A DNA stretch of 13,416 bases from Clostridia bacterium (GTDB taxonomy: Bacteria; Bacillota; Clostridia; DUPQ01), in assembly GCA_030592085.1 (NCBI GenBank), contig JAUUZV010000040.1, forward strand, positions 1 to 13,416, given 5' to 3'. The position numbers were made by a program, and so were the translations under genes. Within the stretch, counting starts at the first letter, position 1. Each line of letters starts with the position of its first letter. The notes under the pieces are model-generated. The model ran no database searches. It had not been told where the DNA came from and saw only the letters and a list, made by a program, of their open reading frames with translations. Positions 1-6,047 of this stretch are shown here, piece by piece.

Positions 1-156
1 CCAATTTCAGTAATTATTAACGATATAATAAACAGTGATTTAAACATTAAAGAATTTATAGAATATCCTCATGATATTTCCTCTTGTTTTGATCATTTAG
101 AGGGATTACCAAATAAAATACCAATGTGTTATACATTATTGGCAATAAAAACTTAG
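1..156 (+). CDS. C-terminal fragment of a probable class I SAM-dependent methyltransferase
   Basis: The reading frame is open from the first base to a TAG at 154-156, giving the last 51 residues of a protein whose start lies outside the window. The fragment has the order EYPHDIS, then a short LEG stretch, then IPMCYTLLAIK at the end. I recognise this pattern as the C-terminal end of small Firmicute methyltransferases of the Methyltransf_11/25 type, where a phrase like 'IPLCYTLLAKK' closes the Rossmann-like fold. The SAM-binding motifs are not in the window, so the substrate cannot be guessed. The next gene's ribosome binding site overlaps the stop codon, so the two are probably co-transcribed. 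The family call rests on C-terminal resemblance alone. Confidence 0.6.
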   Translation, partial: PISVIINDIINSDLNIKEFIEYPHDISSCFDHLEGLPNKIPMCYTLLAIKT

Positions 157-165
157 GAGAATATA

Positions 166-753
166 ATGAATGAACGTTTTTTAAAGCAAATAGAGTTTAT
201 AATTGAAGTTGACAAAATAAAACATATATTTAGAAAAACACGATTATTTGATGATTCCAGGCATGAAAATGACGCTGAACATTCATGGCACTTATGTATG
301 ATGGTTATGATATTAAATGAATACTCAAATGAAAAATTTGACATACTTAAAGTATTAAAAATGGTAATAATTCATGATATTGTTGAAATTGATGCAGGGG
401 ACTATATTGTTTATACTGATAAACAAGACGAAAAAAGAGAAAAAGAGTTAGCAGGAGCAAAGAGGATTTTTGGCTTATTACCAGATGATCAATATCATGA
501 AATGTTCAATTTATGGCAGGAATTTGAAGCAAAAGAAACTAAAGAAGCAAAATTTGCAGCTGCAGTTGATAGATTAGAACCACTTATGCAAAACTATCAA
601 ACAAAAGCTGTATCATGGAAAAAACATGATATTAAAGGCAATCAAGTACTAGGAGTTAATAAACAAATCGATAATGGTTCTAATTATTTGTGGGAATATG
701 CTAAAAGTATGATTGATGAATGTATTAATCTTGGATTAATTGAAAAAGAATAA
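166..753 (+). CDS. HD-domain hydrolase, YfbR/5'-deoxynucleotidase-like
   Basis: This 195-residue protein has the metal-binding pattern of the HD superfamily (COG1896/HD_3 type). AEHSWH places the first histidine at H39, IIHDIVEID gives the H70-D71 doublet with an acidic residue at E74, and AAAVDRLEP gives the final aspartate D135. Length and motif spacing match E. coli YfbR, a metal-dependent 5'-deoxynucleotidase that dephosphorylates dNMPs. Many relatives remain uncharacterised, so nucleotidase activity is an inference. It is expected to be cytosolic, with no signal peptide or membrane segment. The start is supported by AGGAGA at 155-160, five bases before the ATG. It sits between a methyltransferase remnant and a P-loop protein. 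Confidence 0.85.
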   Translation: MNERFLKQIEFIIEVDKIKHIFRKTRLFDDSRHENDAEHSWHLCMMVMILNEYSNEKFDILKVLKMVIIHDIVEIDAGDYIVYTDKQDEKREKELAGAKRIFGLLPDDQYHEMFNLWQEFEAKETKEAKFAAAVDRLEPLMQNYQTKAVSWKKHDIKGNQVLGVNKQIDNGSNYLWEYAKSMIDECINLGLIEKE

Positions 754-782
754 ATGAAAAATTAATGAATGGAGAAATTAGC

Positions 783-1343
783 TTGAAATTTTTACTTATA
801 CTTGGTGCACAGGCAGTTGGTAAAATGACAGTAGGTGAAGAAATTGAAAAAATTACTGATTTAAAACTGTTTCATGGACATATGACAATAGAATTAGTAT
901 CTAAGTTCTTTAATTATGGGACACCTTCTGGAAAAAGACTAGTTAAGTTATTTAGAGAAGAAATATTTAAAGAAGCAATTGCTAGTGATTTATATGGATT
1001 AATGTTTACCTACGTATGTGCATTTGATGAAGAATATGATATCAATTATGTAAATAACTTAATTAATTATTTTGAAATGAATGGAGCTGATGTATCTGTA
1101 GTTGAGTTAGAAGCTGATATCAAAATTCGCGAACTTCGAAATGTTACACCTCATCGATTACAGGAAAAACCAACAAAAAGAAATATAGAATGGTCACAAG
1201 CAGAAATAGTTAGATCAAATAATAAGTATAGATTAACTTCTTATGATGGCGAAATTAAAACCGATAGTTATCTTCGAATTAATAATGAAAATCTTGAAGC
1301 TAGTGAAGTAGCGAAAATTATTAAAAAAACATTCAACTTATAA
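783..1343 (+). CDS. Small P-loop NTPase, kinase-like (AAA_/shikimate-kinase-like family)
   Basis: From the TTG at 783 this encodes 186 residues. The N-terminus runs from a hydrophobic strand into a Walker A loop, GAQAVGKMT (residues 8-16), typical of small P-loop kinases and uncharacterised 'AAA family ATPase' proteins of Firmicutes. A longer frame begins at ATG 765, but nothing like a ribosome binding site precedes it, while GGAGA at 771-775 is seven bases upstream of the TTG. The TTG also places the Walker A loop where this family usually has it. The mid region VVELEADIKIRELRN and later RLQEKPTKR look like lid-type charged segments. The substrate is unknown; nucleotide or small-molecule phosphorylation is only inferred from the fold. 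The gene begins 29 bases after the HD gene. Confidence 0.75.
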   Translation: MKFLLILGAQAVGKMTVGEEIEKITDLKLFHGHMTIELVSKFFNYGTPSGKRLVKLFREEIFKEAIASDLYGLMFTYVCAFDEEYDINYVNNLINYFEMNGADVSVVELEADIKIRELRNVTPHRLQEKPTKRNIEWSQAEIVRSNNKYRLTSYDGEIKTDSYLRINNENLEASEVAKIIKKTFNL

Positions 1344-1361
1344 AAAGTTGTAGGAGTATTT

Positions 1362-1907
1362 ATGGCAAGAATAGATTCAATAGAATATTATAAAAACAAT
1401 TATAAAGTTATAATCAGAAATGGCGAAATTGCTGATGCATCATTATTAATTGATTTGATGAAGAAATTAGACAAAGAAACAACCTTTTTACTTCGTGAAC
1501 AAGATGAGTTTTCCCTAACCATTGAACAAGAAGAAGGTTTTATAAATGAAAATATAGATTCACCTGTTAATTTGTTCTTAGTTGCACAGGTAGGTAATGA
1601 GATTGTAGGGACTTGTGGACTAATGGGTAATACACGAAAAAGAAAAAGACATGAGGTTAGTGTTGGAATTGCTATTGCTAAAAAGTATTGGGGAATTGGT
1701 ATTGGCTTTAAATTAATGGAAACTGCCATTTTATGGTCAAAAGGAAATCAAGTAACAAGAATATTTTTACATGTTGATACTTCAAATAAACGTGCAATAT
1801 ATTTATATAAGAAATTAGGATTTTTAATTGAAGGAACAATGAAAAATAATAAGAAAATGACTGATGGTAGTTATCGAGATGGATACTATATGGCTCTTCA
1901 TTTGTAA
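1362..1907 (+). CDS. GNAT-family N-acetyltransferase
   Basis: The protein has 181 residues and the GNAT fold. An early strand with IIRNGEIADASLLIDLM (residues 17-33) is followed by the central strand VAQVGNEIVGTCGLM, then EVSVGIAIAKKYWGIGIGFKLM (about 98-119). In this last stretch KYWGIG is the acetyl-CoA pyrophosphate loop (Q/R-x-x-G-x-G/A, with Lys in first place). The C-terminus has the common SNKRAIYLYKKLGF and DGSYRDGYYM motifs (141-177). It should transfer an acetyl group from acetyl-CoA to an amine; the acceptor cannot be told from sequence. AGGAG at 1352-1356 supports the ATG. It is the last gene before the rpsB promoter, and no convincing terminator follows it. Confidence 0.88.
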   Translation: MARIDSIEYYKNNYKVIIRNGEIADASLLIDLMKKLDKETTFLLREQDEFSLTIEQEEGFINENIDSPVNLFLVAQVGNEIVGTCGLMGNTRKRKRHEVSVGIAIAKKYWGIGIGFKLMETAILWSKGNQVTRIFLHVDTSNKRAIYLYKKLGFLIEGTMKNNKKMTDGSYRDGYYMALHL

Positions 1908-1940
1908 AGATATAACTAATTTTTCTCAACAAAATAAATG

Positions 1941-1969
1941 TTGCTAATTAAGGTGATATTGTGTATAAT
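1941..1969 (+). promoter_or_regulatory. Predicted sigma-A promoter for rpsB-tsf
   Basis: TTGCTA at 1941-1946 and a perfect TATAAT at 1964-1969 are separated by 17 bases, the optimal spacing for a housekeeping promoter. Transcription would begin near 1975-1977 and leave a leader of about 97 bases before rpsB. A short inverted repeat (CAACA 1927-1931, TGTTG 1939-1943) overlaps the -35 element and could be chance. Confidence 0.8.
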
Positions 1970-1975
1970 ATCTAT

Positions 1976-2050
1976 CGAAAACACACACAGATGGATTTTG
2001 ATTAGTGTGCTATGATTCATAGTCTGATTAAAGCGTGAAATCTGTGGAGG
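1976..2050 (+). promoter_or_regulatory. Structured 5' leader of rpsB, candidate ribosomal protein leader
   Basis: The leader can fold into an outer 7-bp stem, CACAGAT (1986-1992) with ATCTGTG (2040-2046). This encloses an extended hairpin: GATTAG (2000-2005) pairs with CTGATT (2024-2029) including two G-U pairs, then CTATG (2010-2014) pairs with CATAG (2018-2022) around a 3-base loop. CACAC (1984-1988) can alternatively pair with GTGTG (2005-2009), so two exclusive folds are possible. The outer stem ends in the first of two GGAGG motifs. Ribosomal protein operons are often controlled by binding of the encoded protein to such leaders, and S2 autoregulates rpsB-tsf in E. coli. I cannot match this structure to a named family, and regulation here is inferred. 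Confidence 0.45.
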
Positions 2051-2063
2051 AAAAAACAGGAGG
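2046..2063 (+). promoter_or_regulatory. Tandem Shine-Dalgarno-like motifs before rpsB
   Basis: GGAGG occurs twice, at 2046-2050 and 2059-2063. The second, as AGGAGG nine bases before ATG 2073, is the likely working ribosome binding site. The first is 22 bases away, too far for direct initiation, and touches the 3' arm of the leader stem. It could be a standby site or part of the regulatory fold. Confidence 0.55.
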
Positions 2064-2072
2064 AATTTAATA

Positions 2073-3161
2073 ATGGCAGTTGTATCAATGAAACAGCTCT
2101 TAGAAGCTGGAGTACACTTTGGGCATCAAACAAGAAGATGGAACCCAAAAATGGATGAATACATTTTCACAGAAAGAAATGGTATTCATATCATCGATTT
2201 ACAAAAAACAGTAAAGAAAATTGAAGAAGCATATGCTTTCATCAGAGAAGTTGTTTTAAACGGTGGTGAAGTTCTTTTCGTAGGAACAAAAAAACAAGCA
2301 CAGGATGCTATATCTGAAGAAGCAATTCGTGCTGGTATGTATTATGTAAAATCACGTTGGTTAGGCGGAATGTTAACAAATTATAAAACTATTAAGAAAA
2401 GAATTAATCGTTTAAAAGAGTTAGGTAAAATGGAAGAGAATGGAACATTTGATGTACTACCTAAAAAAGAAGTTATCAAATTACGTCTTCAAATGAAAAA
2501 ACTTGAAACAAATCTAGGTGGTATTAAAGATATGCATGGTGTACCAGAAGCTTTGTTTATTGTTGATCCTAAAAAAGAAAGAAATGCAATTTTAGAAGCA
2601 AGAAAATTAAATATACCTATAGTTGCAATTGTAGATACTAACTGTGACCCAGATGAAATTGATTATGTTATTCCAGGGAATGACGATGCAATTAGAGCAG
2701 TAAAATTAATTGCATCAGTAATGGCTAATGCAGTTATTGAAGCTAATCAGGGTGAACAATATGATGCGGAAGAAGCAAAACCAACAGTTGAAGAAACACC
2801 AGTTGTAAAAGAAGCACCAGCAGTTGAAGAAACACCAGTAGTTGAAGAAACACCAATTGTAAAAGAAACACCAGTAGTTGAAGAAACACCAGTTGTAAAA
2901 GAAACACCTGTAGTTGAAGAAGCACCAGTAGTTGAAGAAACACCTGTAGTTGAAGAAGCACCAGTAGTTGAAGAAACACCAGTTGTAAAAGAAACACCAG
3001 TTGTAAAAGAAACACCAGTTGTTGAAAAAAAACCAGCTGTTAAAAAAATACCAGTTGTTAAGAAAAAAACAGTTGTTAAAAAAACAGCAGTAGTTAAAAA
3101 AACAAAAACAGTTGAAGAACCTGTTGTTACTGAAGAAGAAAAAACAGAAGAAACAGTCTAA
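2073..3161 (+). CDS. rpsB: 30S ribosomal protein S2 with a long repetitive C-terminal extension
   Basis: Residues 1 to about 225 are a complete, canonical S2. They include the N-terminal VSMKQLLEAGVHFGHQTRRW, the NGIHIIDLQKT segment, the VGTKKQAQ loop, RWLGGMLTN, and the IVAIVDTNCDP and IPGNDDAIRA motifs near the end. S2 binds the small subunit late in assembly and helps recruit S1 or mRNA at the platform. The usual family length is about 230-260 residues, but this protein has 362. The extra part from about residue 228 is an acidic joint followed by 19 hexapeptide repeats (separate entry) and a short acidic tail. The frame is open and in register, so the tail is a genuine part of the ORF. The gene is led by a strong promoter, a structured leader and an AGGAGG site, and is followed 23 bases later by tsf. 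Confidence 0.98.
   Translation: MAVVSMKQLLEAGVHFGHQTRRWNPKMDEYIFTERNGIHIIDLQKTVKKIEEAYAFIREVVLNGGEVLFVGTKKQAQDAISEEAIRAGMYYVKSRWLGGMLTNYKTIKKRINRLKELGKMEENGTFDVLPKKEVIKLRLQMKKLETNLGGIKDMHGVPEALFIVDPKKERNAILEARKLNIPIVAIVDTNCDPDEIDYVIPGNDDAIRAVKLIASVMANAVIEANQGEQYDAEEAKPTVEETPVVKEAPAVEETPVVEETPIVKETPVVEETPVVKETPVVEEAPVVEETPVVEEAPVVEETPVVKETPVVKETPVVEKKPAVKKIPVVKKKTVVKKTAVVKKTKTVEEPVVTEEEKTEETV
2778..3119 (+). repeat. 19 tandem 18-bp units coding for hexapeptides in the S2 tail
   Basis: Nineteen consecutive 18-base units encode six-residue repeats with consensus [T/A]PVV[E/K]E, covering residues 236-349 of S2. Units 1-13 (2778-3011) are acidic or mixed, alternating VVEE and VVKE with Thr-Pro or Ala-Pro between them. 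From unit 14 (3012 onward) the charge flips: VVKK units with KP, IP and KT joints make a strongly basic block up to about 3110. The last unit returns to VEE and leads into an acidic end. At DNA level the units are near-identical in the first two thirds (gaagaaacaccagtagtt-like) with synonymous differences, which suggests slippage or unequal exchange followed by drift. Confidence 0.95.
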
Positions 3162-3184
3162 AGACTTTTGGAGGAATATATATA

Positions 3185-3832
3185 ATGATAACCGCTAAAC
3201 AAGTAAAAGAATTAAGAGAACGTACAGGCGTTGGCATGATGGATTGTAAAAATGCATTAGTCGAAGCAGATGGCGATGTTAAAAAAGCTAGTGAGATATT
3301 ACGTGAAAAAGGACTAGCAAAAGCTGCTAAAAAATCTAGTAGAATTGCTGCTGAAGGATTAGTAATGTCATATATCCATGGTGGAGGAAGAATTGGCGTA
3401 CTAGTTGAAGTTAATATTGAAACTGACTTTGCAGCTAAAAATGAAAACTTCCAAGGATTTGTAAAAGATGTTGCTATGCAAATTGCTGCTACAAAACCAG
3501 AATATTTAAGTAGGGAAGAAGTTCCAATTGAAGCTATTAATAAAGAAAAAGAAATCTTACGTAACCAAGCATTAAACGAAGGGAAACCTGAGAAAATTGT
3601 TGATAAAATGGTTGAAGGAAGAATCGAGAAATACTATAAAGGTGTTTGTTTATTAGAACAACCATATATTAAAGATACTGATAAAACCATTGCACAGCTA
3701 CAAACTGAAATGGTTGCAGTAATTGGTGAGAATATTAATATTAGACGATTTACAAGATATGAAATGGGTGAAGGGCTAGAAAAAAGACAAGAAAATTTAG
3801 CTGAAGAAGTAGCCAAAACCATTAAAGGTTAA
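3185..3832 (+). CDS. tsf: Elongation factor Ts, short form
   Basis: EF-Ts is the guanine-nucleotide exchange factor for EF-Tu in translation elongation. Residues 1-45 form the N-terminal UBA-like helical domain with the family signature (LRERTGVGMMDCKNAL). TDFAAKN at 80-86 is the conserved Asp-Phe segment that inserts beside the Mg site of EF-Tu. The C-terminal core continues to the helix EEVAKTIKG. At 215 residues it is shorter than the roughly 280-300 of E. coli and Bacillus and close to the short forms of Thermus and several clostridia, so one core subdomain is reduced. This looks like a family variant rather than a truncation, since the N- and C-terminal motifs are intact. GGAGG at 3170-3174 precedes the ATG. 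It is co-transcribed with rpsB. Confidence 0.97.
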   Translation: MITAKQVKELRERTGVGMMDCKNALVEADGDVKKASEILREKGLAKAAKKSSRIAAEGLVMSYIHGGGRIGVLVEVNIETDFAAKNENFQGFVKDVAMQIAATKPEYLSREEVPIEAINKEKEILRNQALNEGKPEKIVDKMVEGRIEKYYKGVCLLEQPYIKDTDKTIAQLQTEMVAVIGENINIRRFTRYEMGEGLEKRQENLAEEVAKTIKG

Positions 3833-3842
3833 ACAATCAATT

Positions 3843-3871
3843 AAGGGTACATTATGTTGTACCTTTTTTTT
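3843..3871 (+). terminator. Intrinsic terminator or attenuator after tsf
   Basis: AAGGGTACA (3843-3851) pairs with TGTACCTTT (3858-3866), including one G-U, around a six-base loop. A run of eight T starts at 3864. This is a standard rho-independent terminator shape. It lies only 21 bases before pyrH, and no good promoter is visible between them, so it probably reduces rather than stops transcription into pyrH, setting a higher dose for S2 and EF-Ts than for downstream genes. Confidence 0.8.
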
Positions 3872-3892
3872 AAACTTTTTTAGGAGTATATT

Positions 3893-4600
3893 ATGAGTGA
3901 TTCAGTTTACAAAAGAATTTTACTAAAAATAAGTGGAGAAGCCCTAGCAGGTAATAAGGGATTTGGTCTCGATAATGATACAATAAAAAATATTGTAAAG
4001 AATATCTGTGAAGTTCATGAAATGGGTGTTGAAATTGGAATTGTTGTTGGAGCAGGTAATTTCTGGCGTGGACGTGATGGTGAAGACATGGATCGTTCAA
4101 CAGCAGATCATATGGGTATGCTTGGTACAGTAATTAATTCTTTAGCTTTACAAGATGCAATTGAAAAAAATAATATTAGTACAAGAGTAATGACAGCAAT
4201 TCAAATGAATAGAATAGCTGAACCATACATAAGAAGAAAAGCAGTTACTTACCTTAAAAATAATGAAATTGTTATTTTTGCATGTGGAACAGGCAATCCA
4301 TTCTTTTCAACTGATACAGCTGCAGCTTTAAGAGCGGCTGAGATTGATGCAGATATTATTCTTTATGCTAAGAATGTTGATGGTATTTATGATAGTGATC
4401 CTAAAAAAAATAAAAATGCTATTAAGTTTGACGAGATAACATACCATGATGTTTTAAAGATGAATTTAAAAGCGATTGATTTAACAGCAGCAAGTTTATG
4501 TATGGATAATAAAATGCCATCATTATTGTTTGCATTAGAAAAACCTGAAAATATTGTTGAAGCTGTTGTTGGTAAAAGTACTGGAACATTTTTAAAATAA
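3893..4600 (+). CDS. pyrH: Uridylate (UMP) kinase
   Basis: This 235-residue enzyme of the amino-acid-kinase fold phosphorylates UMP to UDP using ATP in pyrimidine nucleotide synthesis; bacterial PyrH is a cytosolic hexamer. The N-terminal phosphate loop LKISGEALAG (11-20) is present, followed by VVGAGNFWRGRDG (51-63). DHMGMLGTVINSLALQDA (72-89) is the conserved UMP-site helix, and the acceptor-site segment is FACGTGNPFFSTDTAAALRA (129-148). Length and motif order are normal for the family. AGGAG at 3882-3886 is six bases before the ATG. The gene lies between tsf and frr as in most Firmicutes, beyond the terminator-like hairpin. Confidence 0.98.
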   Translation: MSDSVYKRILLKISGEALAGNKGFGLDNDTIKNIVKNICEVHEMGVEIGIVVGAGNFWRGRDGEDMDRSTADHMGMLGTVINSLALQDAIEKNNISTRVMTAIQMNRIAEPYIRRKAVTYLKNNEIVIFACGTGNPFFSTDTAAALRAAEIDADIILYAKNVDGIYDSDPKKNKNAIKFDEITYHDVLKMNLKAIDLTAASLCMDNKMPSLLFALEKPENIVEAVVGKSTGTFLK

Positions 4601-4608
4601 GGTAAACA

Positions 4609-4637
4609 TTGTATTAGTAGTTAATAAATTATACAAT
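4609..4637 (+). promoter_or_regulatory. Possible weak promoter before frr
   Basis: TTGTAT (4609-4614) and TACAAT (4632-4637) are 17 bases apart in the 68-base gap between pyrH and frr. The -10 matches five of six consensus bases, the -35 only three. The same bases form a 7-bp inverted repeat (ATTGTAT 4608-4614, ATACAAT 4631-4637). The region is very AT-rich, so chance is a serious alternative. Confidence 0.3.
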
Positions 4638-4668
4638 AATAGTAGATTCTATTTATTAGGAGGATTTT

Positions 4669-5229
4669 ATGCAATACGAAGGTGAATATAAAAAGTTTAG
4701 AGATAATATGGATGAAGTTATATTGAATTTTGAAGATCATCTACACTCTATTAGAGCAGGACGTGCTAATTCAGCTATTTTAAACGGTGTAATGGTTGAT
4801 TATTATGGTGTTAAAACACCAATAAATCAAATTGGTAATATTTCAGTACCAGAAGCTAGACTACTAGTTATCCAACCTTGGGATTCAAATATAATTAAAG
4901 ATGTTGAAAAAGCTTTACTTGGTTCAGACATTGGAATTACTCCATCATCAGATGGCAAAGTAATTAGATTAGCTTTTCCATCATTAACAGAAGAACGAAG
5001 AAAAGAATTACTAAAAACTGTTAAAGGTCATGGAGAAGAGGCAAAAGTCAAAATTAGAAGTGAAAGAAGACATGCCATGGATGAATATAAAAAACAACAA
5101 AAAGCTAGTGATATAACTGAAGATGACTTTAAAGATATTGAAAAAGATATTCAAGAATTAACTGATAATCACATAAAAGGAATTGATAAAGTTATACAAG
5201 CTAAAGAAGAAGAGATTATGGAAGTTTAA
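4669..5229 (+). CDS. frr: Ribosome recycling factor
   Basis: RRF splits post-termination ribosomes together with EF-G. The 186 residues match the usual length of about 185. The three-helix-bundle domain starts with a helix ending in HLHSIRAGRANSAIL, the most conserved RRF stretch. VDYYGVKTPINQIGNISVPE begins the beta-rich domain. RLAFPSLTEERRKEL leads back into helix two, and the final long helix contains VKIRSERRHAMDEYKKQ. No odd residues are evident. A strong AGGAGG (4658-4663) supports the start. The gene forms a translation-related pair with pyrH upstream and is separated from uppS by a long hairpin. Confidence 0.98.
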   Translation: MQYEGEYKKFRDNMDEVILNFEDHLHSIRAGRANSAILNGVMVDYYGVKTPINQIGNISVPEARLLVIQPWDSNIIKDVEKALLGSDIGITPSSDGKVIRLAFPSLTEERRKELLKTVKGHGEEAKVKIRSERRHAMDEYKKQQKASDITEDDFKDIEKDIQELTDNHIKGIDKVIQAKEEEIMEV

Positions 5230-5248
5230 TTAACTAAATATAAAGATA

Positions 5249-5279
5249 AAATAGAGAGTTACATTGTAGCTCTCTATTT
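5249..5279 (+). terminator. Hairpin between frr and uppS, possible weak terminator
   Basis: A near-perfect 15-bp hairpin pairs AAATAGAGAG (5249-5258) with CTCTCTATTT (5270-5279). It continues inward with TTAC/GTAG (one G-U) to a three-base loop. The following bases are ATTTATTT-like rather than a clean T-run, so termination is probably partial. It may instead stabilise the 3' end of upstream mRNA or mark a processing point between the translation genes and the lipid/isoprenoid operon. Confidence 0.6.
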
Positions 5280-5336
5280 ATTTATCAATGAAATTTTGAT
5301 ATGATATATGTAATTATTAAGGAGAAGCAAATATAC

Positions 5337-6047
5337 ATGAGAAAAAAAATAGAAATTGATAATTTACCTAATCATATTGCTATAATTATGGATGGAAATG
5401 GACGTTGGGCAAAAAAAAGAGGATTACCGCGATCTGCGGGACATAGACAAGGAGCAAAAGTAGTACAAGATATTGCTATTGCTTGTGATAAAATTGGGTT
5501 AGCTTATTTGACAGTTTATGCGTTTTCAACAGAAAACTGGAAACGCCCGCAAAAAGAAATTAATTCATTAATGTCACTAATACGTGAATTTTTAGAAGAT
5601 ACAGAGAAAAAATTTGATAAAGAAAATATTAGGATACAAACTATTGGTAGAACCGATAGATTGGATTCAGATATTATAAAAGGTATAAAAAGAACAGTTC
5701 AAAAAAACAAACATAAAACTGGATTAACATTTACATTAGCTATTGACTATGGCTCTCGCGATGAAATAATTCATGCAACTAAGAAGATAATTGATAATAA
5801 TATTAGTAGCGAAAAGATAACAGAAGATTTAATTAGTTCGTATCTATTTACTAATCAATTACCTGACCCTGATTTAGTTATAAGACCAAGTGGTGAACAA
5901 CGACTTTCGAATTTCTTGATGTGGCAAGCTTCATATGCAGAATTATGGTTTTCAAACATATTGTGGCCTGACTTTAAAATGAAACATCTAAAAGAAGCAA
6001 TAAAAGTATATAATCAACGGGACAGAAGATATGGAGGAGTTAAATGA
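5337..6047 (+). CDS. uppS: Undecaprenyl diphosphate synthase (cis-prenyltransferase)
   Basis: The enzyme adds isopentenyl diphosphate units in cis to farnesyl diphosphate, giving the C55 carrier for peptidoglycan synthesis. It is peripheral at the inner face of the membrane. From ATG 5337 it has 236 residues. HIAIIMDGNGRWAKKRG (13-29) carries catalytic Asp19, SAGHRQG follows, YAFSTENWKRP is the substrate-binding segment, and the C-terminal signature is IRPSGEQRLSNFLMWQ followed by LWPDF. The frame is open back to ATG 5301, but AAGGAG at 5319-5324 lies between the two, and the family start fits 5337. Proline replaces the usual threonine in 'IRTSGE'. It overlaps cdsA by four bases (ATGA), implying translational coupling. 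Confidence 0.96.
   Translation: MRKKIEIDNLPNHIAIIMDGNGRWAKKRGLPRSAGHRQGAKVVQDIAIACDKIGLAYLTVYAFSTENWKRPQKEINSLMSLIREFLEDTEKKFDKENIRIQTIGRTDRLDSDIIKGIKRTVQKNKHKTGLTFTLAIDYGSRDEIIHATKKIIDNNISSEKITEDLISSYLFTNQLPDPDLVIRPSGEQRLSNFLMWQASYAELWFSNILWPDFKMKHLKEAIKVYNQRDRRYGGVK

Noticed and set aside
1400..1932. Minus-strand frames opposite the GNAT gene
   Set aside because: No ribosome binding sites, no recognisable domain, and they overlap a clear GNAT gene on the other strand.
1927..1943. CAACA/TGTTG hairpin as a terminator after the GNAT gene
   Set aside because: The stem has only five pairs, no T-run follows, and it overlaps the -35 element of the rpsB promoter.
2743..3015. 90-codon minus-strand frame rich in Leu, Val, Phe and Gln
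   Set aside because: It is the reverse reading of the S2 repeat. Its periodic composition follows from the 18-bp units, and it has no ribosome binding site.
2778..3119. Tandem repeat as a CRISPR array
   Set aside because: The units are directly adjacent without unique spacers, keep the reading frame, and encode a periodic peptide.
5301..5336. Upstream ATG for uppS adding 12 residues
   Set aside because: No ribosome binding site precedes it, the AAGGAG lies downstream of it, and the family N-terminus fits ATG 5337.
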